From: Yamagishiella unicocca
Taxonomy: Eukaryota > Chlorophyta > Chlorophyceae > Chlamydomonadales > Volvocaceae
Direction: 5' to 3'
DNA: 64,000 bases
Assembly: GCA_003116995.1 (NCBI GenBank)
Contig: BDSL01000067.1
Span: 1 to 64,000 of the forward strand
Shown here: piece by piece, positions 52,801 to 64,000 of the stretch
Numbering within the stretch: position 1 is the stretch's first letter
Layout of the letters: every line of letters begins with the position of its first letter
Translations under genes and position numbers: made by a program
The notes under the pieces: model-generated
What the model saw: the letters and a program-made list of their open reading frames with translations, nothing else
Database searches by the model: none
What the model was told of the DNA's origin: nothing

Positions 52801-55167
52801 ACGGATCGGCCTGCTGGTGCGTCACGCTGCCAAAGGCCGTGTCAAACTTGTACGGGCGGAGTCGCGCCCACCCCGCCCGCCTCCGGTATCCCGATGCAAA
52901 CGTTGTTTGGCGACGCGGTGTTGGCCCCCAAGGAACAGGGACCGTCCCTTACAGCCCCTCAAAGTGAACGACACGCCTTAGTAAGTAACAGCGTTCAAAT
53001 AAGCGCATCTCGTGAGGTGTTTTCATCCTATCAGGCGGACTTGAGGGGACCACGTGGCAACTACACATGCTATCCACATACTGCCCGTACAGTAACTTCA
53101 CAGCCTGCGTAAAAAACAAAGCTATCCCTATTTCCGGCCTGGTTTTAAATCTATCATCTTGGCTTCACTGTTATCATTTAGCGTGTCATTTAGGGTGTCA
53201 CTTAGGGTGAAAAGTTTTGTTCCATGGATGCGACGTGGACCCGACGAAGGACAGCCGCACACGACCTACCGGCGACTGGTGGAGGAGGAGGAGGGTTGGG
53301 CGGTGATGGCGGGGCCGATGGGGACGGCGGTGACGGTGGCGGCGGTGGCTCGAGTGACTTGACGGGTGGCAACACTGCGGGTCCGGTAACACCGGGAGCA
53401 CGAGAAATCAAACGGAGACCAAATCCGCCCCGGGGGGAGGAATCGGCAAGCATGCACGTGTATGTGCGTGCCCCACCCGCTCATTGCACTCGGCCGTACA
53501 GTACGCCATCGTACGGCATGGCGAGCCAGAAAGAGCCGTCACCCACCCACCGTTCTGTCCGAACGCCGTGTCGCTTGCGATATTGCCGGGGGGGCTGAAT
53601 CTGCAGACCAGCATCTTGCAAGTGGCGTTGTACTTGACGCTGCCTATCGTGAACTCCGAGGCCCCGAGTGCCACACCGCATCCAAAGGCGGTGGTGCTCT
53701 TCCACACCTGCGGCGCCGAGTGACGAGGAAGGCGCGCAGGATAGGACAGCTTCTATCAGTAAACCATCGCAAACGCGGCCGTCGACTTTGACAGTCCAAT
53801 CCGTAAAACCCCTGGCCGACACCGACTGTAATACGACAGGGTTGCAGCCCAACTAGCAGGCTAGGAGTCAAAGCCCGTAGTAGCGACTGTTGGGTAGACC
53901 TGCTACGATACGGCACCCAAAGGCCGGAACGCACCAATTGCGTGAAGAAGCCCACTGAATTCTCCCAGTTGTCGCTGAACAGCTTCGTGGCCGTGTAGTT
54001 GTAGGCCTCCGCTCCCGTGTACCATTCGTCGACTGCGTCTGCGCACGACTCGTTGATCTTCCGGGTCGTCTGGTATGCCAATATATTCTCCCCGTAAGGT
54101 GTTCCCATATCACTGTCATCCGAGTTCTTAGGAATGCATGACTGCGCCGCCAGCTTTGCGGCGTACGTCTGCGATGCCACGGCCAATTGTGTGTCCCATG
54201 TCATCGCGGGCGCCTGATGCCAGGCGCGGCGCAGGTTGGCTTGCGCCACCAACTGGCTAATGTCGTTGCATTTGCCGCCTGCTCGGAATGTGGGAAAGGG
54301 GGACGGACGCGCAGGTGAGTAAGTGCACGCAGGGAGGCAGGTCCATCTCGCCAAACATCTCAGGCTTTGAAGGTTGTTGGGTCCCCCTATGCGCCCCTTC
54401 ATCCGGCAGCGGAAGCGAAAATCGACTCGCCGCACGTACGTCCTTACCAGTGGGGGCAGGGGGCAGCGGAGGCGACGTTGCCAGAGGCGGCGGCGACTTC
54501 AGAGGAGGAGGCGACTTCAGAGGAGGAGGCGACTTCAGAGGAGGAGGCGACTTCAGAGGAGGAGGCGACCTCACAAGGGGAGGCGACTTCAATGGAGGAG
54601 GCGACCTCAAAGGAGGGGGTGACCTCACAAGGGGAGGCGACTTCAAAGGAGGAGGCGACCTCAAAGGAGGGGGTGACTTCACAATCGGAGGCGACCTCAA
54701 GGGAGGAGGCGACCTCAACGGAGGGGGCGACTTCACGAGGGGAGGCGACCTCAAAGGAGGGGGCGACCTCAAAGGGGGAGGTGACTTCACAAGAGGAGGT
54801 GATTTCAAAGGAGGCGGCGAACGGAGCGGCGGAGGAAAGGCAGACATCTCTGCCATCAGAATCCTCTTCGCTTGCACATGGTGTCTGCCGGCAGCGCCAC
54901 GCACCCATAGACCTGTGAACAAAACAGAAGACATGTCCTGATACAGTGCGTGCGGTACGTTCTGGGCGAGTAAATCTGCATCATCAAATTGTTGCACATG
55001 TCGGCATGTCTACGAACTACCCTTCCATTCGTGCATCGTCTCGTCCTTACGTGGCAACAACATCACAGAATGTACGCACCTTTAATTTCTGTTTCGTCTG
55101 CTCCAACAAGCAGGACGCACGACACCAGGAGCAGCAACCATGGCGCAGTAGCAAGGACGTGCGCCAT
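49867..55167 (-). CDS. Secreted protein with three CAP domains separated by proline-rich linkers, gene C
   Basis: Eleven exons: 55080-55167 (signal peptide MAHVLATAPWLLLLVSCVLL), 54448-54912 (Pro-rich, PPPLKSPPP repeats), 53935-54278 + 53551-53707 (CAP 1), 53270-53374 (linker VLPPVKSLEPPPPPSPP..), 52312-52643 + 51748-51895 (CAP 2), 51474-51572 (linker VLAPLPPPPPSPPPSSPPP..), 50661-50983 + 50129-50288 (CAP 3), 49867-49886 (end VLPALP, stop). Total 2241 bases, 746 residues, no stop inside. Every CAP module enters and leaves in phase 1, and the linker exons start with the same VLPP/VLAP as the terminal VLPA of genes A and B. Only one signal peptide exists across 5.3 kb, so one gene rather than three is the best reading. 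Disulphide Cys and YGEN/WY landmarks are kept, but the tetrad His residues are lost (FFTQ, DFTQ and SFTQ replace HFSQ). Probably an extracellular-matrix protein; function unknown. Confidence 0.75.
54480..54840 (-). repeat. 15-18-bp coding repeats of the proline-rich exon of CAP gene C
   Basis: Plus-strand units such as ggaggaggcgacttcaga repeat about 20 times and encode, on the minus strand, the Ser-Pro-Pro-Pro-Leu-Lys/Arg repeats. Confidence 0.85.
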
Positions 55168-58065
55168 AGCTTTCCAGTGCCGCTCAAATGCTGTACAAGA
55201 ATTCAAGAGATAAGATCAGTTAGCGCGCCGACGATCGAAACAGTATCAAACCTCCCACAGTGGCCCGCCTTACCTTCCTCACGAATTATGTATGGCAGCC
55301 GTAACGCAAACCCTTCAACCTGCCAAAAATGCCACAAAATGGCCTACTCGCGTGTCGATATTCTTATGCGGGCGATAAAGTTCGACAACCACGAGCAGCT
55401 AGTGTATATCTCAACACATGTACACCAGCGCACAAAAAATACTTAAGCAAATGTACGGTGAATGGCCAGTAGAAGCCTGTAGCTCAGGTGAATGATGCCG
55501 TGCAATAAATCGCATATGTCAGTCAGCTGGTCGTTTCCGTACTGAGTAGCTTCATGCCGTTTCGAAGCAATACAGGCTTGTGTGACATAGGCCTGCTTGA
55601 ACAAAGTAATATTTAATATTACCCTATGCCCCTAAAAACCGTACGCGTGCATCATCGTTGCGGCGCGCGATTCCGGCGACGGTTTCGGATCTTTTCAGAC
55701 CTACGCCCATTTGCGGGTTAGTGGCCTAAATGTTTAAAGCGAGAACGATTTTGGGTTTAGGTGCCTTGAACTCTAGCCTGGCTGTTCATCCTCCAGTCGC
55801 CCATCGGCACATGCGATCCTATACCATGCGCAGGCGCTCGCCACTCTCACACATTGCACTCGCAACACATCCTCTGAGCGCACCAGCTGCTAACAAATCT
55901 CGGTATATAATATAAATTTACACATACTGAAGAGCACGAGGTTAGGCTGCAACGGGTCGAGGAGTAGTGGCGTAGTAGTGAAGCAGTTCTGAACAATCAA
56001 GCGCAGCCGATCCATAACTTTTCATGAAGTCGCAGATTAACCAGCTGGCGCGAATAATCAATGTTAGCTATGTATGCGATGGAGGTTGATGCCTGAAGGC
56101 CACTCAATCATTTTGAAATAGTTGAGCCTGGGAAGCGTAGGGAAGCGTTGCAGTTTGCAACAATTATGTTCAGTAAAGCTTGGTTAAAACAGGTGGCTGT
56201 CAGGCGCGACGGACATGTAATCGCTTCGCTTCTATGGCGGGCGCAAGCAGCGCCTGCCTGTGTCCGGGATCCGGGACTGCCTGCAGCGTTATATATGGAC
56301 GCGAAGGGCTACCAGCAGCTGCCACCGTACCCTATGCATGTCGCGGTATATTAAACGAATCGAGCGTGGAACCACGTTGCTTGTGGCTAACGGTTACACA
56401 CGATTGCGTAGTTGACGGGCGGCACGTAGTTGATGGGCGGCACAGTCGCCACCAGCTGAGTAAGGTCTGGCCGTTTGACAACAAACGGCATATCGCATCG
56501 CCGAGTGGCTCTGAGTGGCTTCACTGCGAGCGTAGCCAACCTGCGCGATTCGAAACAAGCTTTTCATCTCGCATGGTTTCGATAGATCGGCAGAGAGGGG
56601 GTGGCCGCGCACCGGCGCGTCATTGAGACCCACGAGCTACACTCATAACCATTGGACCACACTGGACAGAGCGCGCAGCGAGCCGGGCGCGAACGAGTAG
56701 ACCATGGTGGCGTGCAGCAGCACCAGCAGCAGACGGCGTGCAAGCAAGTCACTGTCGCATCGCGCCTGCCGTCGATGAGCCGACCCATGGGTCCTGCACA
56801 GCAGATCGCGATCCATGGGTTGACCGCAGAGTCCTTTCCCCTCCAAACGTCCTGAGCCGCAGCGAGTGGCCAATCCAGCAGCCGTGAAACTTTGGACGGC
56901 CTTCGCTGTCGGTGTAGCAACATGGCCCACAACATGCGGCTGAACTGGTCTATCGGTCCCGGACGGAGATGATGCCATGTGAATCACAGACTGGGCTTCT
57001 CCCTCCTTGTAACCCCGTCGCGGATAGCTGTAGTCCTGTCGCGGTCGCTGCTGCCGGAGCCCCTCCGGTCGAGGGGCGGACGAGGGGCTCGTCACCGTGT
57101 GTGGTGCGACCGTGCAGCAGCAGGGGCAGGCATTCCCATGATACCGGAAGGTGCCCCAGGCGCCACCGCAGCCGACCCAGGCACCGCTGGAGCCGCCGCC
57201 GCAAGTCGCATGGGCAATGACATGAAGCCAGACAATGCCAGCTGCGAAACAGGCCTTCAGGAGTGCCGGACAGCCACTCCGGCTGGTGCATCGGGGACCA
57301 TGCTGCTCGCACCAGTGCCTACGGGGTGATTGCCAGGGGTGCCAACGCCGCCGCTACTGGCGGCACCCCGGCAATCTGCGCCGCCGCAGGCGGCGAAAAC
57401 GGATGTGGTCGTGGCTGATGCCGCAAGCTATCGGCACGTCGCCGCTGCCTGAAGCCAGACCATTGTATTGTTGTAAAATATACGTGCCTATGAAGAGGCA
57501 ATGGCCCAAGCGAAGCTTAGGGCCCCTAAAGACACGTTCGGGGAGACATCTGGACACAAGTAGGACTACCGTCGGTTACCCCAACCTCTCATATACAAAT
57601 CCCGCGAACCCAATAAGCACGTCCAAGGGTCGTATCGCGTCAGGGTCCACCAACGGTACAGCATCATCACAAAACTAATGAAATAAAGGCCCTCCCACAC
57701 TGAAAGCGAAGACCCAGCCTCCAGACAAGTCCGGACAGTTCCTGCGGGTTTCAGGGCACGCCACAGCCTGCTAAGTCCGCAATAAATGGGTATAACCCTT
57801 TGCCTCCTGCTAGTACGGTTCCCATTGTCTCCCTCCCTGGTCTCACACCGTCACATCAGGAACATAGCATCCTGCACGCGCGCCACGGGAAGCGTGCGCC
57901 GCACCAGTGGCCGCACCCGCAACTCCGTCTACTCAACAAACGTCACGCAAAGCAAGGTTGCATGGGGTCCAACGTCCGGACCAATGCGCGCCCCTCCTTC
58001 CTTATTTCCACCCGACCCGTTCTTCGAGGTGCGGTGGTGCTGCGGGAGGTAGTGGCATCAATCTA
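55168..58065. other. Intergenic, no gene supported
   Basis: Promoter of CAP gene C near 55.2 kb, then AT-richer DNA. The frames in 56.1-57.7 kb have shadow frames of equal length on the other strand and no recognisable motif. Some of this may be unclassified repeat DNA. Confidence 0.5.
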
Positions 58066-59863
58066 CTAGAGCCTCTGCTTGGACTGGTCGACGGCGCCCA
58101 CCTCGACCACCGCCACGCTGGTCACCGAAAGGGGCCCCGGTGGCGAGCCGGCCTGCTCGAGGCCCCCCAGCCCTGCCGCGAGCTCCGCCACAATCGGGCT
58201 GCGGAGGAAGCGCTGCGCACCGTCCTCCTGGAGCCGAAGCAAAGAACGAAAGGGCATTCCGGGCGCGTGTGAGGCCATGGCCAACTCGGTCTGATCGTGT
58301 GCGATCATAACATGACATCGAATGGCTTCCGTCCCAATAAAATTTCCAGGATGTCCCAAAGGGGAGCTGTCAGCTGACGCTGTGTTCCCGGCACGTGACA
58401 GCGCATGGCGCTGGTTGGTTGTGGGACAGTAGCGTTAGCATTAGGTCCGGACCGGACCCCCCTACTTCGCACCACCGCAAGGCACGTGGGCAGTCAACAG
58501 CCTCGCACCCCGGTCCCCCACCAAAACCAACAGGGCAGCAGTGGGGCGCTCAAGAGAACTGCCAGCTCCACCAGTGCAGGTTTGTGGTGTGCGTCAAGTT
58601 TGCAACTCATGGGCTGTCTCGCATTCTATTGCACCATGATCGTCCCTATAGCGATGTTACAGGGACCACAATCGTTCCTGTAACAGCCCTACGAGGGTAA
58701 AATGTCTTGCTGCGACCATTCATAACCCGGCCGGAGACAAGTCAGGACGGTGCTCTCTGCGACCTGCCCCATCAGCTGCAGTGCGGGGCGCACTTCATGG
58801 CCCACCTACTCTATGTGAGCCATGCCCCATCAGCCGCAGCGCGGAGCGCACTTCATGGCCCACCCACCTGAGGAAACCTGGCCATCCACAAGTACTTGGG
58901 CTCCAGGCTCAACACGTCCACGCCGCAAGACACCTGCACGCTGTTGGCCGCGAGCGCTGCTGCCTGCAGCCGACCCACCACCTCAACCACAACATCAGTG
59001 GGCACCTGCTGCGAGTCCGGCCCCGCGACCGTGGGCTGCATGCTGAGGATGAGGTCCACCCCGGTTTCGAAGGCGGGGCCACGCTTGAAGAGCGCCTCCA
59101 TGTCGTTCGGGACTAGCACCTACAGGGCAGGCGGTAGCCGGCAGGCGGCAGCCATGCGGGTGTCCGCAACGTGCAGAATACATCGCATAGGGTCCAAAGC
59201 TATCGGGGTGCTGCATGGATGAAGTGGGGACGTGTCGCGGAAAGCTTCAACAGCGTGCCCGTAGATGCCGTACTTCTGGCGCCGCCTGCACCACGTCAGC
59301 CCGGTTCTGTCACATGCCTCGCTGCGAATCGGCAGCCGAGAGCAGCGCCCATAGCCTTGCCTCCATTGCCTGTGGCGCCTGCACCCTTTGCTAATGGCCG
59401 TGTGCAACTCCCCTCACCCCCGTACGAGAGCACATCGGTGCTCCGGCACATGTCGCTTCCAGCCATCTGAACCACGACGCTGTCGCAAACATCGCAAACG
59501 CACCCTCCATAGCGACAGGGAAACTGTTCCCGTGCCGAGGAGCCGTGCCTTGGCGTCGGCAAACTGCGGCCCTGCCATGAAGCGCTCCGCCTGTGCCTGT
59601 GCTGAGAAGCGGTAGTACACCGCCGCGCGAGCCGTGGTGCTGGCGTCGCGCGCGGCGGACTGCACCACAGGCCCCGCACTGGCACAGCAGGCGCCAGGAG
59701 TGCGATATTGAAGGCTCCAGAGGGTGTCAAGCAGCTGCGGGGCAGCCGGGTCAACCCCGAGTCGTGTTCAGGGTAGCCGCGGTCCCAGCCTCGACGGAAA
59801 GGTGAAACCCACCTCCTTCTGCTCCTCGGCGCTCTGAGGGACTTCAGATGGGGTATTAACCAT
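58066..59863 (-). CDS. Unrecognised protein, exon structure partly resolved
   Basis: Three exons join in phase 0: 59813-59863 (start MVNTPSEVPQSAEEQKE), 59504-59659 (SAARDASTTARAAVYYRFSA.., AERFMAGPQFADAKARLLG) and 58868-59119 (VLVPNDMEALFKRGPAFETG.., ending YLWMARFPQ). A C-terminal exon ends at 58066 (stop TAG) and includes GMPFRSLLRLQEDGAQRFL and PLSVTSVAVVEVGAVD; its 3' splice site may be at about 58281 but one more exon may lie between. The pattern of a hydrophobic strand, x-x-A-x-R-F-hydrophobic helix, then a second strand occurs twice (YYRFSAQAQAERFMAGPQFA and LLRLQEDGAQRFLRSPIVAE), which suggests a duplicated alpha/beta domain such as a dimeric alpha-beta barrel, but this is only a guess. 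No targeting peptide is evident. Confidence 0.5.
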
Positions 59864-60506
59864 CACAAGGGTTTCCCACACCGGAACCGTGTCAGCGCGT
59901 GCCGCCGCGCGCGGTGGCTGGGCCGAACGCGCCGCACACGACCGGCGATGTAGCTGGGGCCATAGCGCAATGCCGACAAGCGTGTGGCGTGTAGTAGGAC
60001 ATTTCGGTAAGATATTGCGAGCCGACGCGCGCATCGCGTGGAGAGGTATGATCAGGTGGGGAGCTGTGGGGGCTATGTATATGTACCAGCTGTGCACGGT
60101 TTACAATCCTTTACCTACGGTAATTATGCACAGCTTGATCTATGCAAGCCTTTATTTTCGGGGCCGCACATGTCCCGCGCATTGCATGCACTTCAGGGCG
60201 CATGGGTCAACGCTCGTCAACACGCAAGCCATCATAACTCCTTAGCCATTGATATTTGTTTTAATTTGACATTTGGAAATGACCTAGCCTGGGTATTTGC
60301 CGACCATTTCGCGCACTTGACTCACAACACGATTCCAAGCGTCAAATACCTCTTGCCGACTATTAGCAGGAGCGTATGCATTAACGAGCTCTGTACAGCC
60401 TAGGGCTTTAGCCCAGAATGGAGGGTGGCGAGGAGGCTGTTGGCAAGGTAATTTCAGTTTTTTGGCCGCGCCCACGACACATTATCTATTTACACGAATC
60501 ATTCAC
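59864..60506. promoter_or_regulatory. Divergent intergenic region before the dynein gene
   Basis: About 640 bases separate the unknown minus-strand gene from the dynein start codon, so both promoters should be here. At 60284-60420 the minus strand reads CTELVNAYAPANSRQEVFDA, which resembles the N-x-YAP motif region of LINE-type endonucleases, so an old element scrap may be inside. Confidence 0.35.
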
Positions 60507-63500
60507 ATGCAGAGCCAGCAGCTGACGGCAGATGCAACATGCATCGCTTGGGTCAGCTCGAAGCTGCAGCTGGTAAGTCCGCGCATGTCGAAGGGCATGC
60601 AAAAAAGGCGACTCCGTCGCCGAAACAAATCGCATCTCTTGTCCTGCAGTTGCGGCCGGAGGGCAACGTTGAAGGTGACGATAGCGCAGATTGGCTGGCA
60701 AGTGTGTGGCAGAATGATGTGCACACGCCACTGGTGTCGACCTTCCTCATGAGCGTCAAGGCGACGCGCATGTTCGCCTTACTGGACAGTGGCCCGGATC
60801 ATGCGCAACCGCCGAAGCTGTTGCTGACTCTGGACGTTCCAAAGAACTATGAGCAGGTACGTGCCTGCCGCGGGGGCAGTGCTGGGGTATCGTGCCATCA
60901 GTACGGTACCCCGTTTGCGTCTACTGCTCAGGACGACATGGTGGTTTGCCCAGGGGGGAAAGGACGGGAGTGGTGGGGCAAGCGGCATCCTATGCCATTA
61001 GCATATGCTTTTTGGCCGTGGGAGCGATCGCGGGTTATCAGCTGTGACCACCAACCGTGCTCTGCGCACATCTAGGAGCACTTGCCAGTGGGTGCTCCTC
61101 TGTTGGACATTGAGGACGTAATCGCGCTCTCACGCCGGACCGAAAAGATGTCAGCACCCGAGGCTCGCGAATCATGAGCACGACGCCAGCACGAAGCCAG
61201 CGTCCACACCGGTTGGAGGAAGACGGTTGGGGTCGCGGCGCAGGGGCCGCCCCCAATTCATAGCGCGCCAAAATCATCGGCCCAATCCAATCTGGGTCGG
61301 CAGCAAGGACGAGAATCAGTGTTACGGGGTTGCGCACGGTCAGACTGCCGTACTCGCCTGCCACATGTCGTACGCGTACGCAGCGCATGGCGCCACGTTC
61401 ACCGTCACGGCGTCAGCTTCGGAGCGCGGCACTTATGCGCAATGGGGTTGCCATGGGGCCCTATGCCCTGGCGGGGAAGTGTACGGCATTGCCGTTAGGT
61501 CCACAGACGGAACGGTTGGGCGTTGGGCTGGGGGCCCGGGCTGGATGTTTTCTCTTGGGCGAGGTTCGCAGGGTGCGGGATTTGACTGCTCCCAGCCAGT
61601 AGCGTGGTAGGGCAGGGCATGGTAACACGCTCGCGAGCACCAGTTCCGCCGCCGATCGGCAGCCCAAAACTACACCAGCATGCGTGTTTCGGCCATGTCG
61701 GCCTGTTTGTTAAGCGTTTGCAAACGGCGGCATGTGCGCGACCCCACGGATTTCCGGGCCCGTGGGCCTCGCGCCGATCGCATTCCCGCTGGGCAGCGCG
61801 GATGACATCTTCGCATCAGGCTTGATACCGGAGCGGTGACGCGCTGTAGGGGTCGCGATGGAGAGTGTTATGTGGCCGCATGCCCCGGGGGCCCATATGG
61901 GGCAACTCGGTTGTCCACCCCGCCTCGTAAGCCTCGATCACCACTTCACGCTACACTGTCCATCGCCTGCTCATTCCCCGGGGAGCTCCTCACGGCTTGC
62001 GCGTCCTGGGGCGCGGGGGACTATCAGCGCGTTCCGCAGGATCCACGACGCATCCATTGCATGGCGCCTGCAGCTGCCCCCCCAACCGTGCGCCACCCCC
62101 GCCCGCCGGTTTGTCGGCCGTGGATGCGCGGATTCTCTTATATAAACCCCCTCCGCCCGCCTGCCTTCCCGCGGTCATCCCCGCAACCACGTCCGCGACC
62201 TGCACACACTCCAGATGGTGTACTTCGTGCGTGACCCCAGCAAGTTCGTTACGCGCGAGAACGTCAGCAGCGTCATCTTCTTCGGCGTCATGCGCGGAAA
62301 CGACCCGCTGCACTCCCTGCTCAAAATCATGCACGGTCTGTACGTGCCGGTGGTGGTGGCCAACACCACCTGGCCAGAGACCGTCAAGTCGGACTTCACG
62401 GCCCAGATGCACAAGTTCATGGCCAACCTGACGGAGACGGTGTACGAGGTCAAGGGCAAGACCATCCTGTACATCCCACAGGTGCGCCGCGCTCGCAAGA
62501 CAGGGGGTACGGCATTGGACGAGCACGCGCGGAGGGAAGTGGGAAGGCTCTTAACTCCCCATGTCCTTACCGGATTACGGAATGCCGTGAAGGAGGGGTT
62601 GGGTCTTGGTTGGAGCGGGGTATGGGAGTGGCCGCGAGGCGCGCACGTTTCCTGCCTATCTGGTGGCGTGATTCCTCATCTTTTCTTCTGTGCTCCCGGC
62701 CGCTCCGAAACTGTGCAGGAGGACCTGCGCGACCCCAAGGCTGCCGCCAAGCAGAAGGACCTGGTGCAGCGCCTGGAGTCCACCATCATCCACTGGACGC
62801 GCCAGGTGGGGGGAGGCGGGCTGCTGTGGTGGTGATGGTGATGGGATGTGCGTCGCGAAGCCGGGCAGCAAGCAGCAGGGTGTCCGACACACCTGCAGGA
62901 CTACCTGCCAGGAACGAGCTACCCGAGCCGTACGGGTCTGCAACTACCTCGGCGGTACCTTTCATTCACCCTTGACTTCCCACCTTCCCTCACAGCACAT
63001 CCCCACCCGCAGCACACGCCATGATTCCGACCGCGCTGCACTCCTCATGTGGTGTGGTCCCATCACGCAAACAGCAAGTCCGAACCCCCAAAAACCTCGG
63101 AACTAGCGCCACTAGCGCCCGCCGCCCTACCATCCACGCCCTACTAACACCCGCCGCCCTCCCACCCTCCCACTAACGCCCACCGCCGTCCCACCCCCGC
63201 GGCCCAAACTCCAGGTCAAGGAGCTGCTGAACCAGCAGGACGCCGTGGATGCCTCCGAGCAGGCGGGCCCGCTTGCCGAGATCGAGTTCTGGCGCGAGCG
63301 TTCCGTGGACCTGTCGGGCATCCGGGCGCAGCTGGACGACGGCGCGGTGTCGGCCATCGTGTCGGTGCTGGAGTACGCCAAGAGCTCCTACCTCGCGCCC
63401 TTCCTGTCGCTCCGAAACCTCATCCACCGCGAGGCCGTGGCGGCGGAGGACAACCTCAAGTTCCTGCTGTGCCTGGAGGAGCCCTGCAAGCAGCTGGCCA

Positions 63501-64000
63501 CGGCGCACCCGCAGGTGGGTTAGGGGCTGGGCGGGGAGGGTGGACTGCGGTGGATGGGTGAGGGGCTGGACGGGGGGGGTGGACTACGGTGGATACGTAA
63601 GGGGATGGATAAGTGGGTGGACTGAAGCGGGTAGTGGGGAAAACCGTGGGAACGATGTAACAGGGCGGGTGGGTGGGTGGGCTGCGGTGCTGGCTGCGGT
63701 GGGGCCCGTCTGGCCGGTAAAGGGGTGGCACGTCAACGGGGGGGACCAGCAAGCAAAGGGTGCAGGCGCAGCGGTACGCTACCACCAGTAGCCGGGGTCT
63801 ACCTAGCTACACCGAGTAGCACAGCGGCACAACGCAGCAGCTGTTGAAGTGCGACGCAACCGAACCCTTTAGGTGCGATATTACCACAAGCAAAGCCCAG
63901 CGCAGCAAGATGGCGCCCACTCCTCTGCCCTGCCGCCCCTCTCCGCCCCTCGCAGACCATTCCCGGCCTGCTGCCGCCGATCCTCAACTGCATCCGCATG
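60507..64000 (+). CDS. Dynein heavy chain, N-terminal exons (gene continues beyond the window)
   Basis: Six exons, all phase 0: 60507-60572, 60650-60856, 62215-62481, 62719-62805, 63215-63514, 63956-64000 (cut by the window edge). The reading runs MQSQQLTADATCIAWVSSKL, WLASVWQNDVHTPLVSTFL, KLLLTLDVPKNYEQ/MVYFVR, FFGVMRGNDPLHSLLKIMHG, HKFMANLTETVYEVKGKTI, VQRLESTIIHWTRQ, GPLAEIEFWRERSVDLSGI and TIPGLLPPILNCIRM. The GPLxEIxFWrxRxxDL and IIHWTRQ motifs mark the DHC_N1 tail region of dynein heavy chains, which forms the stem and binds intermediate chains. Motor domains lie outside. The tail type suggests an axonemal dynein of the flagella, but outer- and inner-arm forms cannot be told apart from this part. 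Intron 2 (1358 bases) is long for this gene and could hide another small exon. Confidence 0.85.

Noticed and set aside
56643..57678. Several 100-150-codon frames on both strands
   Set aside because: They overlap each other in opposite directions and have no start, splice or family evidence.
61076..61177. Terminal exon (EHLPVGAPLLDIEDVIALSR.. stop) after the 60856 donor
   Set aside because: It is in phase and has a 3' splice site, but it would end the protein after ~120 residues, whereas joining 60856 to 62215 gives a continuous dynein tail. It could be a minor alternative 3' end.

Overview
This is nuclear DNA of a green alga of the Chlamydomonas/Volvox (volvocine) group. The evidence is GC-rich exons broken by many short GT-AG introns, TGTAA polyadenylation signals, Ala/Gly/Gln low-complexity inserts in coding exons, an octotricopeptide-repeat (OPR) protein, an ELIP, a chloroplast ferredoxin, an axonemal-type dynein heavy chain and hydroxyproline-rich secreted proteins. 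Intergenic DNA is less GC-rich and full of repeats, which suits a Volvox-like genome better than a compact one, but the species is not determined. No rRNA, tRNA or CRISPR array was seen. Exon boundaries were read by hand from splice sites, reading-frame phase and family conservation.

Layout. 496-1410 (+): last exons of an unrecognised gene. 2753-10504 (-): a ~2190-residue OPR RNA-binding protein ending in a Gly/Arg-rich tail. 11022-13215 (+): a six-exon ELIP-like three-helix chlorophyll-binding protein, divergent from the OPR gene. 13.4-14.4 kb: decayed retroelement. 15269-15833 (-): [2Fe-2S] ferredoxin precursor. 18.09-19.87 kb: ~166-bp satellite of 11 units. 20992-21659 (+): small LYR-motif protein (LYRM2-like). 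22473-35345 (+): a 19-exon gene joining TYW3, Kelch, TYW2 and a TYW5-type JmjC domain. 36-39 kb: repeats, including a 300-base tract almost free of T. 39336-55167 (-): three genes for secreted CAP/SCP (PR-1-like) proteins with proline-rich segments; two carry one CAP domain and the third carries three. Transposon debris lies between them (tyrosine recombinase, retroelement, SINE-like repeats). 58066-59863 (-): partly resolved gene of unknown function. 60507-64000 (+): 5' end of a dynein heavy chain gene that runs off the window.

The outstanding item is the wybutosine gene. One continuous set of phase-matched exons puts three consecutive activities of tRNA-Phe hypermodification (TYW2 aminocarboxypropyl transfer, TYW3 N-methylation, TYW5 hydroxylation) and the Kelch module on one ~1885-residue chain; exon 12 alone spans the TYW2-TYW5 junction. 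Second is the CAP cluster, where a two-exon CAP module bounded by phase-1 introns has been multiplied inside one gene, with loss of the CAP acidic/histidine tetrad in the multiplied copies.
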